Of a DNA stretch of 64,000 nucleotides, positions 17,591 through 25,915 are shown one piece after another. Location: assembly GCA_900321605.1 (NCBI GenBank), contig ONWR01000002.1, positions 62,001-126,000 of the forward strand. The letters run 5' to 3'. The DNA is from an uncultured Bacteroidales bacterium. GTDB taxonomy: Bacteria > Bacteroidota > Bacteroidia > Bacteroidales > Paludibacteraceae. Position numbers and translations under genes: made by a program. The notes under the pieces were generated by a model. It was given only the letters and a program-made list of their open reading frames with translations, did not search any database and was not told where the DNA came from. Position 1 is the stretch's first letter. Each line of letters starts with the position of its first letter.

Positions 17591-17760
17591 ATACCAACGA
17601 TAATCACTAAGAATGACTAAGAACAACTAAGAACATATAACGATTTATCAGCCAAAATTGGCTGATGCATAAAAAAAAATGACATTGCACTATTTGCACT
17701 ATTTGCACTTTTAAAGTGGCAGAAGTGGCAGAAAGTGCAAAAAGTGCAAAAAGTGCAAAA
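17591..17760. repeat. Repeat-rich leader of lepB
   Basis: Holds ten-base AATCACTAAG-type units (17598-17635), a perfect ATCAGCCAAAATTGGCTGAT hairpin (17648-17667), then TTTGCACTA and AGTGCAAAA units that are mutually inverted (17690-17760). Confidence 0.75.
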
Positions 17761-17785
17761 CAATTTTTCAAACAAAAAAAATAAG

Positions 17786-19240
17786 ATGAAAAGTTTCAAA
17801 GACAGGATAGCAGAAGTGACACGCGGAGGATGGATCCGCGCAGGCATTTGGTGTTCGCTATACGTGGCATTCGTGGTTTGGGTAGCATGGGGTGATTGGA
17901 AGAGTCTGGGTTGGCTCGTGCTGCTGCCGCTTGTGGCGGATATGTTCACCACGAAGTATATCAACTACGGATGGTGGAAGAAATTTAACCCCACCCCGAC
18001 CCTCCCCTCAAGGGAGGGAGAAAACCGCTCCGCTCAAAGTCAAAAGTCAAAAGCAGGCAATGCTTTTCTGTACACTTTGTTCAGCTGGATAGACGCTATT
18101 CTGTTTGCTTTAGTGGCGGTGTATTTTATCAATATCTACATTTTTCAGAACTACCAGATCCCGAGTTCGAGTTTGGAGAAGAGTTTGCGAGTTGGAGACT
18201 TCTTGTACGTAAGCAAGATGGCTTACGGAGCCCGTGTGCCGCAGACTCCGCTGAGTATGCCGTTGGTTCAACACACGATGCCGGCATGGTTAGGCGGTGG
18301 AAAGAGTTATCTGGACAAGCCACATTGGGAATACAAGCGTCTCAAAGGTTGGACAAGTCCGAAGAAAGGCGATATTGTGGTGTTTAATTTTCCGGCAGGA
18401 GATACCGTTTGTACGAAGATGCAAAACCCGGATTACTATACACTCAAACATTACTACGGCGAGGCGTTGGTGAAGAGCCGGAAGGATGTGTTCGGCGAGA
18501 TCGTCGTGCGTCCTGTGGACAGAAGAGAGAACTACGTGAAGCGTTGTGTGGGCGAGCCGGGAGACAGTCTGAAAATCGTGGACAACACGGTTTTCACGAA
18601 GTTGAGAGTTGAGAGTTTAGAGTTGAAAGAAGTTGGAGAGTTGAAAGTAGAAAGTTCAAAGGAATGGGTTCGTGAGCCGGAGAGAGAGGGTTTGCAGTTG
18701 AACTACTTAGTACGGACAGATGGGCATGTGTTCGGTGGGAAGTACTTGGAGAAAGTGGGTATCAGCGTAGCAGACCGGATACAGGTAGATGCACAGACTT
18801 GGCATTTTCCGTTGACGGAAGGGATGAAGGCGGAGTTAGAGAAGAACCCGCATGTAGTAGCGATGATTGTAGAGCCGGAAGAGCGAGGCGGAGATGTCTA
18901 TCCGCTCGGACATAACTCGTGGACGAGGGATAACTACGGACCGATTTATATTCCGCGCAAAGGGGATAAGATCATGATTACCGAGGAGAACTATTGGGTC
19001 TATAAACGCATAGCGGACGCCTATGAGTTCAAGCCGATGAAGATTGGCGAGGAGTACGAGTTTGAGATGGATTATTACTGGATGCAAGGCGACAACAGAC
19101 ATAATAGTGCGGATAGCCGTTATTGGGGCTTTGTGCCGGAGGATCATATAGTAGGACGACCTGTGTTTATCTGGCTGAGTTTGGATAAAGACACACATTC
19201 TATTCGCTGGAACAGGCTTGGCATGAATGCCAAGCGTTAA
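17786..19240 (+). CDS. lepB: Signal peptidase I
   Basis: Membrane serine protease that removes Sec signal peptides. ATG 17786 (MKSFKDRIAEV) chosen because upstream codons are repeat-derived. Membrane segments at about 18-60 and 95-118; catalytic Ser region IPSSSLEKSLRVGD near 126, catalytic Lys in VKRCVGEPGDSL near 251, and MQGDNRHNSADSRYWGFVP near 434. At 484 residues it is long even for the phylum. Inserts from repeats: NPTPTLPSREGEN (17987) joined to RSAQSQKSKAG (18024-18054) between the membrane helices, and LRVESLELKEVGELKVESSK (18600) just after the Lys box. The C-terminus (NAKR) lies in a hairpin repeat. Confidence 0.94.
   Translation: MKSFKDRIAEVTRGGWIRAGIWCSLYVAFVVWVAWGDWKSLGWLVLLPLVADMFTTKYINYGWWKKFNPTPTLPSREGENRSAQSQKSKAGNAFLYTLFSWIDAILFALVAVYFINIYIFQNYQIPSSSLEKSLRVGDFLYVSKMAYGARVPQTPLSMPLVQHTMPAWLGGGKSYLDKPHWEYKRLKGWTSPKKGDIVVFNFPAGDTVCTKMQNPDYYTLKHYYGEALVKSRKDVFGEIVVRPVDRRENYVKRCVGEPGDSLKIVDNTVFTKLRVESLELKEVGELKVESSKEWVREPEREGLQLNYLVRTDGHVFGGKYLEKVGISVADRIQVDAQTWHFPLTEGMKAELEKNPHVVAMIVEPEERGGDVYPLGHNSWTRDNYGPIYIPRKGDKIMITEENYWVYKRIADAYEFKPMKIGEEYEFEMDYYWMQGDNRHNSADSRYWGFVPEDHIVGRPVFIWLSLDKDTHSIRWNRLGMNAKR
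17987..18054 (+). repeat. Composite repeat insert in lepB
   Basis: GC-rich palindrome (17987-18024), then an ACCGCTCCGCTCAAAG unit (18024-18038), then AAGTCAA heptads. Translated as NPTPTLPSREGENR followed by SAQSQKSK. Three repeat classes are joined end to end. Confidence 0.85.
18600..18660. repeat. Heptads (GTTGAGA / GTTGAAA) inside lepB
   Basis: About eight units read as LRVESLELKEVGELKVESSK, the same unit as the lgt-fmt spacer. Confidence 0.85.
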
Positions 19241-19279
19241 AGAGTTAAAGAGTTAAAATGGTTTGGTTTGCAACCAAAC
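19216..19279. repeat. Two perfect hairpins in the lepB-wbqC spacer
   Basis: GCTTGGCAT-GA-ATGCCAAGC (19216-19235, overlapping the lepB stop) and GTTTGGTT-TGC-AACCAAAC (19261-19279), each followed by GTTAAA and separated by GTTAAAGA units. Confidence 0.85.
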
Positions 19280-19290
19280 GTTAAATTGTT

Positions 19291-19836
19291 ATGGTACTAC
19301 CCACAGCATATTTACCGCCGAGGTCGTATATGGAGGCGCTGATGAGCGAGCCGGCAAGGATTGAGCAGATGGAGACGTTTGAGAAACAGACGTTTCGCAA
19401 TCGGGCATTGATTGAGTCAAAAGTCGAAAGTCAAAAGTCGAAAGCATCCAGAATTATGCTGACCGTTCCGGTGAAGAAAGTGGAACACAAGCAGTTGACG
19501 CGGGATATAGAGATCAGTTACCAGACTCGATGGCAACATCAACACTGGATTACCCTCGTCAGCACATACCAACATACACCTTACTTTCTGTATTTCGCGG
19601 ACTATCTGAAACCGTTCTACGAGAAGGAGTACAAGTGGTTGTTGGATCTGAACGACGAGATGAATGCGACGCTCGCCTCGCTGATAAAACGGGAAAGGCC
19701 GACCGATGTACGATGTACGATGTACAATGTACAAAGGAGAACGCAGGACTGGAGCGGACAGATTTGGACAGACAAACATCCGTGGCAAACGGAGTTGAGC
19801 GTGTTAGACACGCTGTTTGATGATTTGAAGATTTGA
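19291..19836 (+). CDS. WbqC-like protein
   Basis: WbqC family; members occur in O-antigen clusters and as single genes in Bacteroidetes, function unresolved. Seen: MVLPTAYLPPRSYMEAL, HQHWITLVSTYQHTPYF, FYEKEYKWLLDLNDEMN and a C-terminal HPWQTELSVLDTLFD. 181 residues. Two repeat inserts (ESKVESQKSKAS at 19415 and TDVRCTMYNVQRR at 19704) fill variable loops, and the last codons (DDLKI) and stop are inside a GATTTGAA array. It lies directly after lepB. Confidence 0.82.
   Translation: MVLPTAYLPPRSYMEALMSEPARIEQMETFEKQTFRNRALIESKVESQKSKASRIMLTVPVKKVEHKQLTRDIEISYQTRWQHQHWITLVSTYQHTPYFLYFADYLKPFYEKEYKWLLDLNDEMNATLASLIKRERPTDVRCTMYNVQRRTQDWSGQIWTDKHPWQTELSVLDTLFDDLKI
19415..19444. repeat. Heptads (GTCAAAA / GTCGAAA) inside wbqC
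   Basis: Four units translated as SKVESQKSK. Confidence 0.85.
19704..19737. repeat. Heptads (GATGTAC / AATGTAC) inside wbqC
   Basis: Units translated as TDVRCTMYNVQR. Confidence 0.85.
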
Positions 19837-19867
19837 AGATTTGATGATTTGAAGATTTGAATATTTA
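19819..19867. repeat. Period-8 array (GATTTGAA) between wbqC and ilvE
   Basis: Supplies the last codons and stop of wbqC and the leader of ilvE. Confidence 0.85.
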
Positions 19868-19869
19868 AA

Positions 19870-20913
19870 ATGAATATTGATTGGAGTAAATTAGGATTTC
19901 ATTACACTGAGCCGGATTTTATTGTTCGCTCAGCGTATCATGATGGCAAATGGGAGGAACCGTACGCTACTAAAGACAAGTTCCTGCATTTGCATGTATC
20001 GGCTACTTGTCTGCAATACGGACAGGAGGCGTTCGAGGGGCTGAAAGCTTTTCGAGGAGTAGATGGGAAGATACGTATTTTCCGTTGGCGTGAGAATGCC
20101 AAACGCATGGCGAAGAGCGCCGAGGGGCTGTATATGCAGCCTGTTCCGGAGGAGTTATTCGGGAAAGCGATCCGGTTAGCGTTGGAGAAAAACATGGATT
20201 TTCTGCCGCCTTACGGAACCGGTGCGACGCTTTATTTCCGACCGCTGCTGATTGGCACAACGCCGCGTTTGGGTGTCGGTCCGGGAAGGGATTTTGAGTT
20301 TATAGTGATCCCATCGCCTATCGGTCCGTACTACCCGGGCAAGTTCCATTGCACAACGTTTGTGGTGAACAGGCATGTGGATCGTGCGGCGCCTTACGGA
20401 ACGGGAACATTCAAAGTGGGCGGTAACTACGCATCGTCGTTCCGTGCGACCGAGCCTGCTCATGCGCAAGGGATGGATTGTTTGTTCCTTGACGCCAAGT
20501 ACCATCGGTATATTGATGAGTGTTCGGCTGCGAATTTTATAGGAATCAAGGGAAGTACAAAGGGACAATGTACAATGTACAAAGGTATCGAGTATCTGAC
20601 TCCGCGGAGTAGTGCTATTCTGCCGAGTATCACGAATGACAGTCTGATGACCTTGGCAAAGGATTTAGGAATGAAAGTGACGAAAAGGCATATTCGGTTA
20701 GAGGAGTTAAGCGAGATGAGCGAGGCCGCAGCCTGCGGAACAGCCGCTGTGATCTCGCCGATCGATAAGGTGATTGACCCCGAGAACAACCGGATATATC
20801 ACTTGAGCGACGAACCGGGACCGGTGTTGACGAAACTCTACCACGCGCTGAAGGATATACAGTACGGGCGGGCGGAAGATAGACACCACTGGTGCGAGGT
20901 GATTGAAATTTGA
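19870..20913 (+). CDS. ilvE: Branched-chain amino acid aminotransferase
   Basis: PLP enzyme of fold type IV, last step of leucine, isoleucine and valine synthesis. Seen: QYGQEAFEGLKAFRG near 48, RPLLIGTTPRLGVGP, FKVGGNYASSF (PLP Lys), and ECSAANFIGIKG. In place of the usual short loop before EYLTPRSSAILPSI stands STKGQCTMYKG, encoded by TACAATG-type heptads (20554-20585). The later GTAAVISPIDKV is normal. 347 residues. Confidence 0.95.
   Translation: MNIDWSKLGFHYTEPDFIVRSAYHDGKWEEPYATKDKFLHLHVSATCLQYGQEAFEGLKAFRGVDGKIRIFRWRENAKRMAKSAEGLYMQPVPEELFGKAIRLALEKNMDFLPPYGTGATLYFRPLLIGTTPRLGVGPGRDFEFIVIPSPIGPYYPGKFHCTTFVVNRHVDRAAPYGTGTFKVGGNYASSFRATEPAHAQGMDCLFLDAKYHRYIDECSAANFIGIKGSTKGQCTMYKGIEYLTPRSSAILPSITNDSLMTLAKDLGMKVTKRHIRLEELSEMSEAAACGTAAVISPIDKVIDPENNRIYHLSDEPGPVLTKLYHALKDIQYGRAEDRHHWCEVIEI
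20554..20585. repeat. Heptads (GTACAAA / TACAATG) inside ilvE
   Basis: Units translated as STKGQCTMYKG, close to the active-site strand order but in a surface loop by family comparison. Confidence 0.8.
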
Positions 20914-20942
20914 CATTTGAAATTTGACATTTGAAATTTTAA
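20907..20942. repeat. Period-7 array (ATTTGAC / ATTTGAA) after ilvE
   Basis: Begins at the last ilvE codons and forms the leader of the POT gene; the same unit as at 13121. Confidence 0.85.
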
Positions 20943-20953
20943 AATTATAGTTT

Positions 20954-22492
20954 ATGTTTAAAAATCAACCAAAAGGATTATTTGCGCTCGCGTTGGCGAA
21001 CACAGGCGAGCGATTCGGCTACTACACGATGTTAGCCGTGTTTGCGCTGTTCCTGCGCGCCAATTTCGGTCTGTCCGCATCTGCGGCAGGCACTATTTAT
21101 GCCACGTTTTTGGCATTCGTGTATTTCTTGCCTTTGATTGGAGGTATTTTAGCCGACAAGATCGGTTACGGTAAGTGCGTGACGATCGGTATCATCATTA
21201 TGTTTTTGGGCTACGTGCTCTTGGCTATCCCGATGGGAGGCGTGGAGTACGGTAGTACGGCTGTTGCTATGACCGGCATGATCGGCGCGTTAGTGCTGAT
21301 CTCGTTCGGAACGGGTCTGTTCAAAGGTAACCTGCAAGTGATGGTGGGTAACCTGTTTGACGATCCGCAGTACGCTGACCGTCGTGACGCTGCTTTCTCG
21401 CTGTTCTATATGGCGATTAACATCGGTGCTATGTTTGCTCCGACGGCAGCTGTGAAGATCATGGCTTGGGCTCAGGAGAGTTTAGGTACAAGTGTGAACG
21501 ACAGTTACCACTTCGCGTTTGCCGTAGCGTGCGCTTCGCTGGTATTCAGTATAGCTATTTACTATGCTTGTCGTCCTTGGTTCAAGCACGTAGAGAACAC
21601 CGCTAAGCAGGCAGCAGCCAGTGGTCAGCAGGTGGTAGAACTGACTCCGGAGCAGACCAAGAAACGTATCGTAGCGCTCTGTCTGGTGTTTACGGTAGTG
21701 CTGTTCTTCTGGATGGCTTTCCACCAGAACGGTCTGACGCTGACGTATTTCGCTAATGAGTTCGTGACTCCGGTAGTAACGGGTGTTCAGACGATGGCAT
21801 TCGACATCTGGAATCTGGTATTGGTAGCAATCCTCGTGTACGCGCTGTTCGGTGTGTTTGGAGAAGGAGAGAGAAAATCAAAGATGATCTGGAGCTGTGT
21901 GGGTGTATTGGTATTGGTTGCATTGGTTTACAAATATTTCCATCATCCGGCAGAGATCGGTATCTCCGCTCCTATTTTCCAGCAGTTCAACCCGTTCTAC
22001 GTAGTAGCCTTGACGCCGGTTAGTATGGCTATCTTCGGTGCGTTGGCAGCGAAAGGCAAAGAGCCGAGTGCGCCTCGTAAGATCGCCTATGGTATGTTAG
22101 TAGCCGCAGCAGCTTACGGACTGATGGCATTCTGTTCGATCGGTCTGTTGACCCCGACAGAGCAGGAGTTGGCACGCGTTACCGGAGATGGTACGTTTGT
22201 TAACTCCAACGTGCTGATCTTGACGTATCTGGTATTGACTTTCGGTGAGTTGTTGCTCAGTCCGATGGGTATCTCGTTTGTGAGCAAAGTAGCTCCTCCG
22301 CAGTACAAAGGAATGATGATGGGCGGTTGGTTTGTAGCTACTGCATTGGGTAATTTCCTTGTATCCGTCGGCGGTTATCTGTGGGGCAGTCTGCCTTTGT
22401 GGCTCGTTTGGAGCGTGTTCATCGGTGTTTGTCTGGTGGCAGCAATCTTCATGTTCGCTATCATGGGCAAACTGGAGGATGCTACGAAGTAG
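20954..22492 (+). CDS. POT-family proton-coupled peptide transporter
   Basis: Inner-membrane symporter of the PTR2/POT family importing di- and tripeptides with protons. 512 residues with 12-14 membrane helices; N-terminal ANTGERFGYYTMLAVFALFL contains the ExxERF-type proton motif in part (GERFGYY). Later, FKGNLQVMVGNLF and YMAINIGAMFAPTAA are typical. Amino acids from peptides would complement the nearby ilvE; this link is only positional. Confidence 0.92.
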   Translation: MFKNQPKGLFALALANTGERFGYYTMLAVFALFLRANFGLSASAAGTIYATFLAFVYFLPLIGGILADKIGYGKCVTIGIIIMFLGYVLLAIPMGGVEYGSTAVAMTGMIGALVLISFGTGLFKGNLQVMVGNLFDDPQYADRRDAAFSLFYMAINIGAMFAPTAAVKIMAWAQESLGTSVNDSYHFAFAVACASLVFSIAIYYACRPWFKHVENTAKQAAASGQQVVELTPEQTKKRIVALCLVFTVVLFFWMAFHQNGLTLTYFANEFVTPVVTGVQTMAFDIWNLVLVAILVYALFGVFGEGERKSKMIWSCVGVLVLVALVYKYFHHPAEIGISAPIFQQFNPFYVVALTPVSMAIFGALAAKGKEPSAPRKIAYGMLVAAAAYGLMAFCSIGLLTPTEQELARVTGDGTFVNSNVLILTYLVLTFGELLLSPMGISFVSKVAPPQYKGMMMGGWFVATALGNFLVSVGGYLWGSLPLWLVWSVFIGVCLVAAIFMFAIMGKLEDATK

Positions 22493-22533
22493 TCGTTGGT
22501 CGTTAGTCGTTAGTCGTTAGTCGTTAGTCATTC
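22491..22533. repeat. Period-7 array (TCGTTAG units)
   Basis: TCGTTAG/TCGTTGG heptads from the POT stop codon to near the next ATG. The same unit recurs at 51984, 53741, 55350 and 58406. Confidence 0.9.
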
Positions 22534-22542
22534 GTCAAAACT

Positions 22543-23109
22543 ATGGAAGAGGTAATCAAATATTTTGAGAGTCTTGAGGAACGTATCGCCACTCTGGAAG
22601 CAGAGTTGGCGAGCCTCGAGGCGGAAATGGATGAGCTTAAGAATCGTCCGGAGCCGGAACCGCAGGTAGTGGAGAAAGTAGTGGAGAAGATTGTCGAGGT
22701 GGAGAAACCGGTGGAAGTGATCAAAGAAGTGGTTAAAGAAGTGGTTAAAGAGCCGGAACCGGTAGCTGAGCCTGTGGTTGAAGAACCTGTGGTTGAAGAG
22801 CCTGTGGCTGAAGCAGAGCCGGAACCGGAAGTAAAGGAAGAACCTGCAGAACAGGCTTCGCCGAAAGCAGCTGTGTACGGCAAGCCGGTAGATGATATCC
22901 GTTTGGCAATCTCGTTAGGCGACCGGTTCTTGTACCAACGGGAGTTGTTTGATCAGAACGCTGAACTGATGCAACGGACGTTGACGGATATCAATGAGTT
23001 GGGTTCGTACGAAGAGGCGATTATGTATATCGGCAAACATTTCCAATGGGACACCGAAAGCAAAACGTATCAACAGTTCCTCGTGACTTTACACCGCCGT
23101 TTTGGCTAA
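22543..23109 (+). CDS. Coiled-coil protein with acidic VVKE/PEPV linker
   Basis: 188 residues in three parts: a coiled coil (1-38, EERIATLEAELASLEAEMDE), a low-complexity linker of valine, lysine, glutamate and proline (40-108), and a conserved globular end (VDDIRLAISLGDRFLYQREL to the C-terminus) known in many Bacteroidetes proteins. No signal peptide. Function unknown; the linker suggests a tether. The repeats in the linker differ from the DNA repeats around the gene. Confidence 0.7.
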   Translation: MEEVIKYFESLEERIATLEAELASLEAEMDELKNRPEPEPQVVEKVVEKIVEVEKPVEVIKEVVKEVVKEPEPVAEPVVEEPVVEEPVAEAEPEPEVKEEPAEQASPKAAVYGKPVDDIRLAISLGDRFLYQRELFDQNAELMQRTLTDINELGSYEEAIMYIGKHFQWDTESKTYQQFLVTLHRRFG

Positions 23110-23118
23110 TTCGCAATT

Positions 23119-23784
23119 ATGTTATATATCGTTCCGACACCGGTGGGTAATCTGCAGGACATGACGTTCCGCGCGATAGAGACGCTGAAATCAGTAGATC
23201 TGATTTTGGCGGAAGACACGCGTACCAGCGGTATTCTGTTGCAGCATTTCGATATTCACACACCGCTGAAGAGCCATCATAAGTTCAACGAGCACGAGAC
23301 CTCTGCGGACATCGTGGAGCGGCTGAAAGCGGGAGCTAATATAGCCTTGATCAGTGATGCCGGTACACCGGCTATCAGCGACCCCGGCTTCTTCTTGACA
23401 CGCGCCGCTGCAGAAGCAGGTGTGGAGATACAGTGTTTGCCCGGTGCAACGGCTTTTGTGCCGGCCTTAGTGGACAGCGGACTGCCGAACAACCACTTCT
23501 ATTTCGAAGGCTTCCTGCCGCAGAAGAAAGGTCGTCAGACGAGGTTGCAGTACTTGGCACAGTTGGACGAGACTTTCATCGTCTATGAGTCGCCTTTCCG
23601 GTTAGTGAAGACGCTTGAGCAGTTGGCTGCCGTTTGCGGCGAAGAGCGCAAGGCAAGTGTGAGTCGCGAGATCAGTAAGAAGTTCGAAGATACTCAACGC
23701 GGTACACTCGCAGAACTGATAAGTCATTTCAAACAAACACCGCCAAAAGGCGAAATAGTAATTTGTGTTGCAGGCAATGAGTGA
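23119..23784 (+). CDS. rsmI: 16S rRNA (cytidine-2'-O) methyltransferase RsmI
   Basis: SAM-dependent methylation of C1402 in 16S rRNA, tuning the P site. Seen: VPTPVGNLQDMTFRAIE, LAEDTRTSGILLQHF, SHHKFNEH, ISDAGTPAISDPGF, and LPNNHFYFEGFLP. 221 residues, normal. It overlaps the following flippase gene by eight bases if ATG 23777 is used there. Confidence 0.96.
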   Translation: MLYIVPTPVGNLQDMTFRAIETLKSVDLILAEDTRTSGILLQHFDIHTPLKSHHKFNEHETSADIVERLKAGANIALISDAGTPAISDPGFFLTRAAAEAGVEIQCLPGATAFVPALVDSGLPNNHFYFEGFLPQKKGRQTRLQYLAQLDETFIVYESPFRLVKTLEQLAAVCGEERKASVSREISKKFEDTQRGTLAELISHFKQTPPKGEIVICVAGNE

Positions 23785-25222
23785 GATGAAATCCTTGGCG
23801 AAGGACACCGCCATCTATGGGTTGAGCAGTATTATAGGTAAGTTTCTCAACTATCTGCTCGTTCCGCTCTACACGTATGTGTTAGCGCGGACAGATGACT
23901 ATGGTATTGTGACGAACCTGTATGCTTGGACGGCATTGCTGCTGGTGATCCTGACATACGGCATGGAGACGGGATTCTTCCGTTTTGCGAACCGCGAGGA
24001 CTACGACGCGAAGAGCGTGTATAAGACGGCATTCTTCACGCTGTTGGGAACGAGTTCAGCCTTCGCGCTGATGATCCTGCTGTTCCAACAGCCGATCGCT
24101 ACCGCCTTGGGTTATCCAGATCACTTGGAGTTCATTGCGATGATGTTTGCGACGGTAGCAGTAGATGCTTTTGCTTGTATCCCATTCGCTTATCTGCGAT
24201 ACCAGAAACGGCCGATCGCTTTTGCGACCCTCAAACTGCTGTTTGTGATTCTGAACATAGGGTTTAACCTTCTGTTCCTCGTCGTATTAGGCAAGAACGA
24301 TGTGTATTATGTCTTCCTCAGCAACATCTTGGCAACTTTCATACAGACGGCTTGTCTGCTGCCGATGACGTTGCCTAAGGGCGGTCGGTTTGACGGAAAG
24401 GTGCTTCGCGAGATGCTCAAATACTCCTTGCCGCTGTTGGTACTCGGAGTCGCAGGTATCATGAACCAGACCTTGGATCGTATTCTCTTCCCGTATCTGT
24501 ACACCGGCGACGATGCGCAAGCACAACTCGGTATCTACGGGGCGTGCTTCAAGGTAGCAATGGTAATGATGATGTTCACGCAGGCTTTCCGATACGCGTA
24601 CGAGCCGTTTGTCTTTGCGAAGCACAAAGACAGGCAATCCGTAGAAGCGTACGCCGATGCGATGAAGTACTATATCATCTTCTCGTACCTGATCCTGTTA
24701 GGCGTAATCTTCTATTTGGACATCTTCCGGTACATCGTTTCGAGTGCGTATTGGGAGGGTCTGAAGATCGTGCCGGTAGTGCTCTGGACGTACGTGTTCC
24801 AAGGGGTATATTTCAACCTCTCGTTCTGGTACAAACTGACGGACGAGACCAAATGGGGTGCGTATTTCTCGCTGATAGGTTTGGCTATCACGTTGGTGAT
24901 CCAGATTGTCGGTGTGCCGCTGATCGGTTATTGGGCAAGTTGCGGAAGTAGTCTCATTTGCTATCTCGTGATCATGCTCCTGTCCTATTTCATCGGTCAG
25001 AAGAAAGCCCCGATTCCATATGATATGAAGTCCATTGCCCAATATACCATGCTGACCTTCGGACTATTAGCGGTATATTATTATATACGCCATTATTTCG
25101 ATTTGAACATGTGGGTGCTCATGGGCATAGGAACACTCTTCATTGGGGTGTATATCCTAAAAATGACCCGCCGCGATTTTCCGCTTAGCGGACTGCCGGT
25201 GGTGGGGAAATACTTTAAGTAA
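23777..25222 (+). CDS. Polysaccharide flippase (MOP/Wzx-like)
   Basis: Integral membrane protein of the MOP superfamily with about 14 helices, likely moving a lipid-linked glycan across the inner membrane. N-terminus MSEMKSLAKDTAIYGLSSII is typical of the family; ATG 23777 chosen over GTG 23765, which would lie deeper in rsmI. FRFANREDYDAKSVYKT and FAYLRYQKRPIAFA loops fit. A second such gene is at 27927. 481 residues. Confidence 0.88.
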   Translation: MSEMKSLAKDTAIYGLSSIIGKFLNYLLVPLYTYVLARTDDYGIVTNLYAWTALLLVILTYGMETGFFRFANREDYDAKSVYKTAFFTLLGTSSAFALMILLFQQPIATALGYPDHLEFIAMMFATVAVDAFACIPFAYLRYQKRPIAFATLKLLFVILNIGFNLLFLVVLGKNDVYYVFLSNILATFIQTACLLPMTLPKGGRFDGKVLREMLKYSLPLLVLGVAGIMNQTLDRILFPYLYTGDDAQAQLGIYGACFKVAMVMMMFTQAFRYAYEPFVFAKHKDRQSVEAYADAMKYYIIFSYLILLGVIFYLDIFRYIVSSAYWEGLKIVPVVLWTYVFQGVYFNLSFWYKLTDETKWGAYFSLIGLAITLVIQIVGVPLIGYWASCGSSLICYLVIMLLSYFIGQKKAPIPYDMKSIAQYTMLTFGLLAVYYYIRHYFDLNMWVLMGIGTLFIGVYILKMTRRDFPLSGLPVVGKYFK

Positions 25223-25252
25223 GAATTAAAAATTAAGAATAAAAAATTATAT
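25221..25252. repeat. Heptads (ATTAAAA type) before ribE
   Basis: AATTAAA-type units from the flippase stop to the leader of ribE. Confidence 0.75.
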
Positions 25253-25254
25253 AG

Positions 25255-25875
25255 ATGTTTTCAGGAATTGTAGAAACCATGGCTCAGGTCGTAAAGATTG
25301 AGACCGAGCAAACGAATAAACACTTCACGCTTCGCAACCCGTTCGGGGAAGCGCTGAGTATAGATCAGTCCATCGCGCACAACGGTGTGTGCCTGACGGT
25401 GGTGAAGATCGAGGGTGATCTCTATACGGTCACGGCAATGCAGGAGACGTTGAGGCTGACGAACCTTGACCTGCTGAAAGTAGGCGATTATGTCAATGTA
25501 GAACGCTCGATGCTGATGGGCGGTCGTTTGGACGGACACATCGTGCAGGGTCACGTGGATCAGAAAGCCGTTTGTATCGATGCCCATGAGACCGACGGCA
25601 GTTGGTACTACCGCTTTGAGTACGAGACCTCCAAAGAGATGGTAGAACGCGGTTATTTCTGCGTGGACAAAGGCTCGGTGACTATCAATGGTGTCAGTCT
25701 GACGGTCTGCGAACCGGACATAAAAGGCAACAAAGGCTACGTGTCTGTTTGTATCATCCCATACACAGAGGAGAACACCAACTTCAAGTATATTGAAGCC
25801 GGAACGGTGGTGAATATCGAGTTCGACATCCTCGGCAAATACTTGAGCCGCTATGCGGCAATTCTCAAGAATTGA
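25255..25875 (+). CDS. ribE: Riboflavin synthase alpha subunit
   Basis: Dismutates two 6,7-dimethyl-8-ribityllumazine molecules to riboflavin. 206 residues with two lumazine-binding repeats: MFSGIVETM and NGVCLTVV with GRLDGHIVQGHVD in the first, FCVDKGSVTINGVSLTV in the second. The other riboflavin genes are not nearby, and no FMN riboswitch is seen before it. Confidence 0.96.
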   Translation: MFSGIVETMAQVVKIETEQTNKHFTLRNPFGEALSIDQSIAHNGVCLTVVKIEGDLYTVTAMQETLRLTNLDLLKVGDYVNVERSMLMGGRLDGHIVQGHVDQKAVCIDAHETDGSWYYRFEYETSKEMVERGYFCVDKGSVTINGVSLTVCEPDIKGNKGYVSVCIIPYTEENTNFKYIEAGTVVNIEFDILGKYLSRYAAILKN

Positions 25876-25912
25876 CATTTGATATTTGAAATTTTAATTA
25901 ATAATTTATATT
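25876..25912. repeat. Period-7 array (ATTTGAC/ATTTGAA) after ribE
   Basis: Same unit as 13121 and 20907, decaying into AATTAATAATTT. Confidence 0.7.
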
Positions 25913-25915
25913 ATC

